Assembly: GCA_030690315.1 (NCBI GenBank)
Contig: JAUYGY010000025.1
Span: 1-64,000 of the forward strand
Length of the DNA stretch: 64,000 bases
Source of the DNA: Aequorivita sp.
GTDB taxonomy: Bacteria; Bacteroidota; Bacteroidia; Flavobacteriales; Flavobacteriaceae
Direction: 5' to 3'
Numbering within the stretch: the first letter of the stretch is position 1; every line of letters begins with the position of its first letter. The notes under the pieces were generated by a model. The model was given only the letters and a program-made list of their open reading frames with translations, made no database searches and was not told the DNA's origin. Both the position numbers and the translations under genes were made by a program. Of this stretch, positions 1-5,747 are shown piece by piece.

Positions 1-139
1 TGGCACAAAACGAACCGTTACAACTGGCACAAATCGAACCGATATGATTTTGCCAAAAACCAAAAAGTGGCACAAATCAAACCGAAACGACTGGCACTAA
101 CCGACCGAAATCAGTGGCACAAATCGAACCGAAATAGCC
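1..139. mobile_element. Terminal repeat region of an insertion sequence (IS21-like), cut by window edge
   Basis: Five copies of a word close to TGGCACAAATCGAACCG start at 1, 25, 68, 92 and 115, giving spacings of about 24, 43, 24 and 23 bp. All have the same orientation. IS21-family elements are known for several subterminal transposase-binding repeats at each end, and this word looks like those; no transposase gene is inside the window, so the family call is an inference. Immediately after the last copy an open reading frame without a proper start begins, which suggests the element inserted into that gene. The exact element boundary (about 130-140) is a guess. Confidence 0.5.
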
Positions 140-274
140 AAAATTAATCTTAAAGACCAACTCATAGGCTTTCATGTTCCCCCTGCTTTTAATCTAGAAT
201 ATAAAAATAAGGAACTCACCATTACAGGTTATCATAACGGACAATTCTCAGTTCGTTATAATCATAGAGCCATT

Positions 275-976
275 TTGCTATGGCAGATTGAAGGAAACAT
301 GTTCAGTATGGATGAGGTTTTTGGTTTAATAGACCAATTCTGTATTCTAAAACCCAAGCAATTTAAAAAGGAATTGACCAAAAGAAGAACAATTGAAGAA
401 TCTTTACTTTCAATATTGGTCATAACACTGACCAATAAAAGTAAAAAGCCCTTTTCTACTTACGCATCTCAAGCAAGAAATCAATTTAAAATGACCTTTA
501 AAAGATTATTTTATTGCTTTGGCTTTTCATTATTTTGGCTTTTATTGCCGGTGTGTTTAGAAATATATTATGGAGGTAACTCGAACATCGGAATGTTTTT
601 GGCTTTTCAAGGAATTTGCTTCTTAATAGCACTGCCAGCCATTATACTATCCATAAATCATTTTATATATAATGGAAAACTAAAGCTCATCTTTAAAAAG
701 GGCGAAAACAAATTCGAAGTTATCAATGATTCCCATTCAATATTTTTTAACAAAAAAGATGTTGTCACTATAATGGAAATTGACTCTAATAGTTCAAGAG
801 CACCATGGAACTTATATAGTTATTCTATATTAAAATTCAAAGATGGTTCAGAAATTTGGCTATCTAGTATTTTAATTAGTTCAGCTGATTTGAACATGCA
901 ATTTTATTATGGAAAAAAAGAATATAAAAGCCAATGGATACCACTTTTAAAAAAAACAATGGCTTTAAATAAGTGA
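275..976 (+). CDS. 5'-truncated two-TM membrane protein, interrupted by the insertion sequence
   Basis: The only starts available are a TTG at 275 and an ATG at 299, but the frame is open back to 101 and reads like real protein from about 140, so the true N-terminus has been lost into the repeat region. The remaining protein has two hydrophobic helices at roughly residues 75-95 and 105-130 from the TTG. A cytosolic beta-rich tail follows (FKKGENKFEVIND, FKDGSEIWLSS) that resembles bacterial PH-like domains. I do not recognise the family. It is probably a remnant and perhaps not expressed. It is the first gene inside the accessory zone, and a REP-like left end follows 15 bp after its stop. Confidence 0.5.
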   Translation: MLWQIEGNMFSMDEVFGLIDQFCILKPKQFKKELTKRRTIEESLLSILVITLTNKSKKPFSTYASQARNQFKMTFKRLFYCFGFSLFWLLLPVCLEIYYGGNSNIGMFLAFQGICFLIALPAIILSINHFIYNGKLKLIFKKGENKFEVINDSHSIFFNKKDVVTIMEIDSNSSRAPWNLYSYSILKFKDGSEIWLSSILISSADLNMQFYYGKKEYKSQWIPLLKKTMALNK

Positions 977-990
977 TTCCCCCTACCAAT

Positions 991-1049
991 CCCCCTGGCG
1001 CGCTTTTGCAAAGCGTGCCCATTTACCTCTAGCATTTGCAATGCGACCC
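991..1049 (+). repeat. REP-like double-hairpin left end, copy 1 (RAYT element 1)
   Basis: Two palindromes lie in a row: GGCGCGCTTTTGCAAAGCGTGCC-like (outer) and GCATTTGCAATGC (inner), followed by GACCC. Nearly identical copies occur at 4148-4207 and 4957-5016. The reverse complement of this arrangement occurs after each transposase gene (1643-1697 and 5610-5665). It therefore forms the left terminus of a roughly 707-bp RAYT element. Confidence 0.8.
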
Positions 1050-1087
1050 ATCACCAAGCCAATTTCAAAATTTTGTATTTTTAAACA

Positions 1088-1642
1088 ATGTCACACAAAT
1101 ACAAAGTCATAGACAGTCTGCAGCCCACCTTCATCACCCTCACGGTGGTAGATTGGGTAGATGTATTTATTCGCCCGGAATACACAAAAATACTGGATGC
1201 TTCTTTCAATTACTGCATAGCCGAAAAAGGCTTGCAGGTTCATGCATATGTATATATGACTAGCCACCTACACGCCATAGTAAGTTCTAATGGCGAAGAA
1301 TTGCAACATATTATTCGCGATTTCAAAAAGTTCACATCAAAACGAATTTTGGAAACCATACAGGAATACCCAGAAAGCAGACGGGAGTGGCTGTTGAAAA
1401 AATTCAGTTACGCTGCTCAGAGAACCAAACGGGGCGTTAACTTCAAATTTTGGAAAGATGGCTTCCACCCTGTGTTATTGGACACTTTTGAAAAAGTGGA
1501 ACAGCGCTTAAATTATATCCATTACAATCCCGTAAGCGCACGATTTGTAAATCACGAACGCGATTGGGTAAACAGTAGTTATGCTGCTTATGAAGATGGG
1601 AACAGGGAAAAGCCTTGCGTTAAGATTAAACCACTTTGGTAG
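1088..1642 (+). CDS. REP-associated tyrosine transposase (RAYT, Y1_Tnp family), copy 1
   Basis: 184 aa, a normal length for a TnpA_REP/RAYT single-strand transposase. The HUH motif is at residues 60-62 (SHLHAIV) and the probable nucleophile Tyr is in YIHYNPV at about 143. These enzymes nick and join single-stranded REP hairpins; in other bacteria they generate REP/REPIN repeats. The gene lies between a double-hairpin left end (991-1049) and its inverted partner (1643-1697), as expected for a complete element. Copy 2 (5053-5607) has the same length and differs at about 21 residues by my count, with many silent changes, so the two are old rather than recent duplicates. Both begin after the same AAATTTTGTATTTTTAAA context. 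There is no frameshift and the key residues are intact, so it may be active. Confidence 0.88.
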   Translation: MSHKYKVIDSLQPTFITLTVVDWVDVFIRPEYTKILDASFNYCIAEKGLQVHAYVYMTSHLHAIVSSNGEELQHIIRDFKKFTSKRILETIQEYPESRREWLLKKFSYAAQRTKRGVNFKFWKDGFHPVLLDTFEKVEQRLNYIHYNPVSARFVNHERDWVNSSYAAYEDGNREKPCVKIKPLW

Positions 1643-1697
1643 TGGGCATTTCAAATGCCCAAATAAAAAGGCACGCTTTACAAAAGCGCGCCAGAGA
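1643..1697 (-). repeat. REP-like double-hairpin right end of RAYT element 1
   Basis: GGGCATTTCAAATGCCC is followed by a GGCACGCTTT/AAAGCGCGCC hairpin and CAGAG. It is close to the reverse complement of the left end at 991-1049, so the element has inverted ends of about 55-60 bp, each with two nested palindromes. Confidence 0.78.
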
Positions 1698-1732
1698 GTA
1701 AATCTTAAGTTCTAATGGTTAATTGATAATAA

Positions 1733-2143
1733 TTATTTATTCCCTCCAACTAATTTTTCAAGTCGCCCCATCATCTCATCCTTCTCTTTCAACATACGTT
1801 CGTAAAGCGCAATCTTTTCTTCGTGAAGTTTTATCAATTGTTCGATGGGATGGAATGTGGGATTATGGTTTATACCATTCAAAATAGACCCATTATCAAA
1901 AGTATTGGAAATAATGTTTACGGCCTGCTCCTCATCAAAATTCTGAAAAGCCTCCACGGGAATATTTAGGACTTCCGATATTTGTTTAAGCAAGGAAGTT
2001 TCAATGGCTTCCTTCTGCTCCAACAAGGATATTTTCTTTTGGTTCCAGTCTTCGCCAAGCTCATAGGCAAGTGCTTCCTGCTTTATGCCCAGCATTTCGC
2101 GAAAGCGTTTTACATTGCGCCCTTCGTGTATCTTTTGTTCCAT
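1733..2143 (-). CDS. XRE-type HTH regulator with C-terminal coiled coil
   Basis: 136 aa. Residues about 8-65 form an XRE/HTH_3 domain (KRFREMLGIKQEALAYELG, then an ISLLEQKEAIETSLLKQISEVLNI recognition and C-terminal helix region). A linker follows, and then a charged heptad-rich tail from about residue 100 (LHEEKIALYERMLKEKDEM). This layout (HTH plus short coiled coil) is common among small Bacteroidota regulators of unknown target. It is divergent from the HTH-like gene at 2560 across a 416-bp region full of repeats, which may hold the operators for one or both. Target genes cannot be told from the sequence. Confidence 0.75.
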   Translation of the reverse strand: MEQKIHEGRNVKRFREMLGIKQEALAYELGEDWNQKKISLLEQKEAIETSLLKQISEVLNIPVEAFQNFDEEQAVNIISNTFDNGSILNGINHNPTFHPIEQLIKLHEEKIALYERMLKEKDEMMGRLEKLVGGNK

Positions 2144-2182
2144 AGTAATATATCAATTAAAATAAGCATCAACCCTATGTCA

Positions 2183-2222
2183 GGTCGAGTGTCCCGAACT
2201 CGCTTCGGGATGTATCGAGACC
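2183..2222. repeat. Nested palindromic REP-like repeat
   Basis: The inner arms are TCCCGAA (2192-2198) and TTCGGGA (2204-2210). The outer arms are GGTCGA and TCGAGACC with one bulged base. The sequence differs from the RAYT ends at 991, so it belongs to another REP type; similar GGTC...GAGACC palindromes are common between flavobacterial genes. Confidence 0.55.
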
Positions 2223-2425
2223 ATCAAAGTTAAACTTTTATTTAATAATTTCCATTTAACCCGAGAACTAAAATAGTTATTATAGGTATAAATTATGCTT
2301 TGCTTTTGGTTTGCATTTCTTGTTTACATTAATATGTATGTTGCAATCGCAGAACATAATCACACATCCAAAATATTTAAACCCTAGGTTCACCCGTATA
2401 TAGGCCTACCTAAAGCCATAGATAA

Positions 2426-2502
2426 AGTATGAATACAGTATGTATATAGTATGTATATAGTATGAATACAGTATGAATATAGTATTAATACAGTATAAAA
2501 TA
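2426..2502. repeat. Seven tandem 11-bp units, AGTATGAATAC-like
   Basis: Exact 11-bp register: units 1 and 4 are AGTATGAATAC, 2 and 3 are AGTATGTATAT, and 5-7 are single or multiple variants. The array ends 57 bp before the start of the HTH-type gene at 2560. A period near one helical turn would place the same bases on one face of the DNA. Confidence 0.85.
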
Positions 2503-2559
2503 TACCAGATGAACCCCAGATAGCGAGAGCGTCCCGCTCGTGACCAACCACTAGAACGA

Positions 2560-2916
2560 ATGAAACTCCTTACACGAGAGCAAAACTCCACACCCAACTT
2601 GGGCAACATGCTCAGGGAGCATATAAAAACGCACCACATTTATAGAAGTTCGCTTGCTCGCTATATGGAACGGCAACCGCCCACCATAGAATATTACCTA
2701 AAGCGACCCACCCTCCAAACTTCCATATTGTGGGAGCTTAGCACAGCGCTAAAGCACAATTTTTTCCAAGACCTCGCCGCCCAGCTGCCGCCAGACTTTA
2801 CCACCAACGCCCCAGACACCACCCTGCCCCTGCAGGAGCGCATTGCCGCACTGGAAGAGGAGAATAAGGTGCTGAAAACTAAGGTAGAAACCCTTATGGC
2901 GGTGGTTAATAAATAA
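2560..2916 (+). CDS. Small putative DNA-binding protein with C-terminal coiled coil
   Basis: 118 aa. Residues about 13-70 look like a helix-turn-helix (NMLREHIKTHHIYRSSLARY, then a TIEYYLKRPTLQTSILWELS region). A proline/threonine-rich linker follows, then a short leucine-zipper-like tail (LQERIAALEEENKVLKTKV). This is the same overall plan as the divergent regulator at 1733-2143, but the HTH sequence is not clearly related. The 11-bp repeat array directly upstream could be its own operator set; that is an inference. Base composition is richer in GC than the neighbours. Confidence 0.6.
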   Translation: MKLLTREQNSTPNLGNMLREHIKTHHIYRSSLARYMERQPPTIEYYLKRPTLQTSILWELSTALKHNFFQDLAAQLPPDFTTNAPDTTLPLQERIAALEEENKVLKTKVETLMAVVNK

Positions 2917-3019
2917 GGTTTATATTTGAGAAAACATGACTTGTGTACATGGGCGGGTTAAACGCAATAAAGATTAAAAACATGAGTATATACACATGTT
3001 GTGCAACATTTGACCGAAA

Positions 3020-3634
3020 ATGAACCAGAAAGAAAATAAAATTAGTCTTTTACGCAGGATTAAATATTGGTTTAATGACCTTCGGCATAATAGAGAACAT
3101 AACCAAAATGCAAAACGGCTAAACAAACGATATAACTCACTTTTGTATAAACCAAAAAGCAACTCAATTATAAAAATACTAACAGAGATTGAGAAAAAAG
3201 CGGGGTTAAGTGCTTATGACATTGTTCCTTTTTTAAAGAAAATTAATTTAATGCCATCAAAATATTCTTATGTCGAACAAGGTAGCGAAGGTAGTGTAAC
3301 TGACCGAAAAAGAAATAATGAACTGTTTAAGGAACTTGAAGATTTGGGGTTTTTAAGAATAATAGAGAATAAATTGTTTTCCAATCATAACGGAACAACA
3401 TATCCAACACCAACTGAAGAGTGTGTTTTAAAAGTTAAGTTGTTGCCCAAAGGTATTGACTATTTGATTGAGCATCGAAAAATAAAAGGAGACAATTTTT
3501 TTAAAATTTTATCGGCAATTTTACTTCTAATAACAATTATTTTGTCTTTACCACAGGCTTGTAATAGCATTAAAGATTATAAAAAAGTGAATTATACCGA
3601 AACAAAGGCCATTCCTAATAATTGTGAAATATAA
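3020..3634 (+). CDS. Uncharacterised protein with C-terminal membrane anchor
   Basis: 204 aa. The N-terminus is basic (NHREHNQNAKRLNKRY type). The middle (about 50-150) looks like a winged-helix or similar small domain (FKELEDLGFLRIIENKLFS, KVKLLPKGIDYLIEH), and one transmembrane helix lies at about 163-180 (FKILSAILLLITIILSL). The frame is closed by a TGA just upstream (3011-3013), so the ATG at 3020 is the start. The next gene begins one base after this stop codon, so the two are translated as a unit. I do not recognise the family. Low GC relative to the core genes and its position between mobile ends suggest acquired DNA. Confidence 0.55.
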   Translation: MNQKENKISLLRRIKYWFNDLRHNREHNQNAKRLNKRYNSLLYKPKSNSIIKILTEIEKKAGLSAYDIVPFLKKINLMPSKYSYVEQGSEGSVTDRKRNNELFKELEDLGFLRIIENKLFSNHNGTTYPTPTEECVLKVKLLPKGIDYLIEHRKIKGDNFFKILSAILLLITIILSLPQACNSIKDYKKVNYTETKAIPNNCEI

Positions 3635-4141
3635 ATGAAAGCACCCGCCATTTTTGATAGACTTCTTTTATATAAAAATGTCAAAATCATTCTTTTGATA
3701 GTATATACAATTTTAAGCCTAATAATTTATTTGAATTGGAGTGATTTGTACAATTTATGGTTTGAGAATTTGATGAAATTTCATCAAAGATTTGAAGAAC
3801 CTATTTCTATCATATTCATAGTCTGTTATTGGTTCTATACTTTTTATGGAGTTTTTTTCTTATTTTACCCTCTACTTCTTCTTGATAAAAAATATGAAAA
3901 CAATAGTAAGATAAAGCTCAATCTTAACAAAGAAAATTTATCCAAATGTGTCAAAAATATATTGTTATTTATTGTTTTCCCCGTACTTTCATTAGTAGGT
4001 GGGATTCTCTTTATAGGATTTTTATATATTAGTGATATTGTAGTCAGCATATGGTCTTTATTAGGATTAATCGCGATTGCGATATTTACATTATGTACAC
4101 TATTGTTTTATCTTTATAATCTTTTAAAGAAAATACTATAA
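3635..4141 (+). CDS. Uncharacterised four-TM membrane protein
   Basis: 168 aa, with about four hydrophobic helices (near residues 12-30, 52-80, 110-130 and 138-163) and a short charged loop between the second and third. The ATG directly abuts the TAA of the preceding gene, so it is probably co-translated with it. No catalytic motif is visible and the family is not recognised. The pair could be a membrane-bound accessory module, for example a defence or toxin-immunity pair, but nothing in the sequence proves this. A solitary REP-like left end starts 6 bp after the stop. Confidence 0.55.
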   Translation: MKAPAIFDRLLLYKNVKIILLIVYTILSLIIYLNWSDLYNLWFENLMKFHQRFEEPISIIFIVCYWFYTFYGVFFLFYPLLLLDKKYENNSKIKLNLNKENLSKCVKNILLFIVFPVLSLVGGILFIGFLYISDIVVSIWSLLGLIAIAIFTLCTLLFYLYNLLKKIL

Positions 4142-4147
4142 TACTAA

Positions 4148-4207
4148 CCCCCTGGCGCGCTTTTGCAAAGCGTGCCCATTTCCCTTTAGCATTTGCAATG
4201 CGACCCC
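4148..4207 (+). repeat. REP-like double-hairpin left end, solitary copy 2
   Basis: It matches the left end at 991-1049 almost base for base in both hairpins, differing mainly in the linker between them. No transposase and no inverted right end follow. Instead the higBA promoter starts directly after it. Confidence 0.82.
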
Positions 4208-4214
4208 TCGGTAG

Positions 4215-4258
4215 ATTGTAATTAAAAGTTTACAATTATAGAAACTTTACTATCTTTG
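4215..4258 (+). promoter_or_regulatory. higBA promoter with possible HigA operator
   Basis: TATCTTTG at 4251-4258 fits the Bacteroidota -7 consensus TAnnTTTG exactly. An inverted repeat ATTGTAA (4215-4221) / TTACAAT (4230-4236) lies where the -33 element should be, which would suit repression by the antitoxin. The start codon of higB is 27 bp downstream. The operator role is an inference. Confidence 0.55.
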
Positions 4259-4284
4259 TAATCGTTGAAATTGACGGACCTATA

Positions 4285-4635
4285 ATGATTAAACGCTTTG
4301 AAACAATATTATTAGAAGAAGCATTTGAATTCATTCAAAAACAAAATTTGAAATCCAGAAGTAAAATCCTTCAAAATATAAGGCGCGCCGAACAACATGC
4401 CGATCCTAAGTTTTTTAAAAAACTGAATACCGATATTTGGGAGTTCAGAACATTATATGCCGGTATCCAGTATAGATTATTAGCCTTTTGGGATAAGGAA
4501 AATAAAAACAATACCCTAGTTTTTGCAACCCACGGCATTATAAAGAAAACCAGTAAGGTTGATAAAAGAGAAATTGAAAAAGCAGAGAATATTAAAACAA
4601 GCTATTTTAAAAATAAGAAAAATGAAAAGCTATAA
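4285..4635 (+). CDS. higB: HigB-like toxin (RelE/ParE superfamily, Gp49-like)
   Basis: 116 aa, the usual size for HigB-type mRNA interferases. Recognisable features are FFKKLNTDIWEFRTLYAGIQYRLLAFWD and FATHGIIKKTSKVDKREIEKA-type ends (conserved R, Y/F and K residues of the fold). HigB toxins cleave mRNA on the ribosome. The downstream HTH antitoxin overlaps its last 14 bases, giving the toxin-first order typical of higBA. The pair is bracketed by two REP-like left ends (4148 and 4957), so it may have been moved or fixed by RAYT activity. No truncation. Confidence 0.82.
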   Translation: MIKRFETILLEEAFEFIQKQNLKSRSKILQNIRRAEQHADPKFFKKLNTDIWEFRTLYAGIQYRLLAFWDKENKNNTLVFATHGIIKKTSKVDKREIEKAENIKTSYFKNKKNEKL

Positions 4636-4912
4636 ATTGAGCGAAGCCGAAGACCTTTTAATAGGAAAGAAAGGTACAAAAGAGCGTGAAGAGTACGAGT
4701 TTGAACTAAAACTGGAACTCATTGGCGATATGATTAAAACTGCCCGCAAAAAAAGAAATCTTACGCAAGAACAATTAGGGGAAATGGTAGGTGTAAAAAA
4801 GGCCCAAATATCCAGGCTTGAAAACAGCACAGGCAATGTTACGTTTGAAACTGTTATGAAAATACTTGATGCGTTAGGAGCAAAGTTGAACTTTAAGCTA
4901 CAACTCCAATAG
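4622..4912 (+). CDS. higA: HigA-like XRE antitoxin
   Basis: 96 aa from the ATG at 4622, chosen because it gives the normal antitoxin length and overlaps the toxin stop; an upstream in-frame start at 4559 would lie well inside the toxin. The N-terminal part (about 1-30) is the toxin-binding arm. Residues about 32-90 form an XRE HTH (LTQEQLGEMVGVKKAQISRLE) with a following KILDALGAKLNF helix. It neutralises HigB and usually represses the operon by binding the upstream palindrome (here perhaps 4215-4236). Confidence 0.85.
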   Translation: MKSYKLSEAEDLLIGKKGTKEREEYEFELKLELIGDMIKTARKKRNLTQEQLGEMVGVKKAQISRLENSTGNVTFETVMKILDALGAKLNFKLQLQ

Positions 4913-4956
4913 TAAAACCAAAACTGTAAGCAGATTTGTTTAAAGGCGGGGGGTAT

Positions 4957-5016
4957 CCCCCTGGCGCGCTTTTGAAAAGCGTGCCCATCTAAATAGAGCA
5001 TTTGCAATGCGACCCC
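4957..5016 (+). repeat. REP-like double-hairpin left end, copy 3 (RAYT element 2)
   Basis: Same two palindromes as 991-1049 and 4148-4207, with one base changed in the outer loop (TTTTGAAAAG) and a different linker. It forms the left terminus of the second RAYT element. Confidence 0.8.
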
Positions 5017-5052
5017 CTACCAACCAAATCCAAAATTTTGTATTTTTAAAGG

Positions 5053-5607
5053 ATGTCGGAAAAATACAAAGTCATAGACAGCCCTCAGCCCACCTTCATC
5101 ACCCTAACGGTAATAGATTGGGTAGATGTATTTATTCGTCCTGAATACACAAAAATACTGGACGAGTCCTTAAACTATTGCATAGCCCAAAAAGGATTGC
5201 AAGTACATGCCTATGTCTATATGACCAGCCACATACACGCAATTGTAAGTTCAAATGATGAAGAACTGCAAAACATAATTCGCGATTTTAAGAAGTTTAC
5301 CTCAAAACGAATCGTGGAAGCAATACAGGAATACCCCGAAAGCAGGCGGGAGTGGTTGTTGAAAAAATTCAGTTATGCTGCCCAGAGAACCAGGCGCGGC
5401 GTTAACTTCAAATTTTGGAAAGACGGATTTCACCCTGTAATTCTTGATACATTTATAAAAATAGAACAACGCGTTAACTATATTCACTACAATCCTGTAA
5501 GCGCTAGATTTGTATACCACGAACGCGATTGGATAAACAGTAGTTATGCTGCTTATGAAGATGGTAATAGAGAAAAGCCTTTCGTTAAAATTAATACACT
5601 TTGGTAA
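5053..5607 (+). CDS. REP-associated tyrosine transposase (RAYT), copy 2
   Basis: 184 aa with no gap relative to the copy at 1088-1642, about 89 % identical by counting differences. HUH motif SHIHAIV at residues 59-65 and nucleophile region YIHYNPV at 143-149 are intact. Left end (4957-5016) and right end (5610-5665) are both present, so this is a complete element of about 707 bp, the same span as element 1. The two elements point the same way and enclose about 4 kb of accessory genes. RAYTs are usually domesticated, single-copy genes; two in one 5-kb zone is less usual. Confidence 0.88.
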   Translation: MSEKYKVIDSPQPTFITLTVIDWVDVFIRPEYTKILDESLNYCIAQKGLQVHAYVYMTSHIHAIVSSNDEELQNIIRDFKKFTSKRIVEAIQEYPESRREWLLKKFSYAAQRTRRGVNFKFWKDGFHPVILDTFIKIEQRVNYIHYNPVSARFVYHERDWINSSYAAYEDGNREKPFVKINTLW

Positions 5608-5609
5608 TT

Positions 5610-5665
5610 GGGCATTGCAAATGCCCTTGTAAATGGGCACGCTTTGCTAAAGCGCGCCAGAGACG
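5610..5665 (-). repeat. REP-like double-hairpin right end of RAYT element 2
   Basis: GGGCATTGCAAATGCCC is followed by GGGCACGCTTT and AAAGCGCGCC arms and CAGAG. It reads as the reverse complement of the left end at 4957. The accessory zone ends here, and ordinary genes begin 80 bp later. Confidence 0.78.
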
Positions 5666-5747
5666 AAACACATTGTTACAAAAGTCATAAAACACTTCAA
5701 AAAAAATCTAATTAATGTAACTTGCCGACCTATCAAAAAGTGAAAAA

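Larger units (their letters stand above)
2144..2559. other. Repeat-rich divergent intergenic region
   Basis: It lies between two divergent HTH-type genes. It contains a nested REP-like palindrome (2183-2222), an AT-rich stretch without a gene, a seven-unit 11-bp repeat array (2426-2502) and a small GAGCG/CGCTC hairpin (2527-2539). I see no ORF that looks real in it. Confidence 0.6.

Noticed and set aside
1036..1263. 75-codon plus-strand frame over the left part of RAYT element 1
   Set aside because: It overlaps the transposase gene in another frame and runs across the hairpin left end. Not protein-like.
4559..4621. Extended start of the HigA antitoxin
   Set aside because: It would lie deep inside higB, and the added residues are a lysine-rich translation of the toxin frame.
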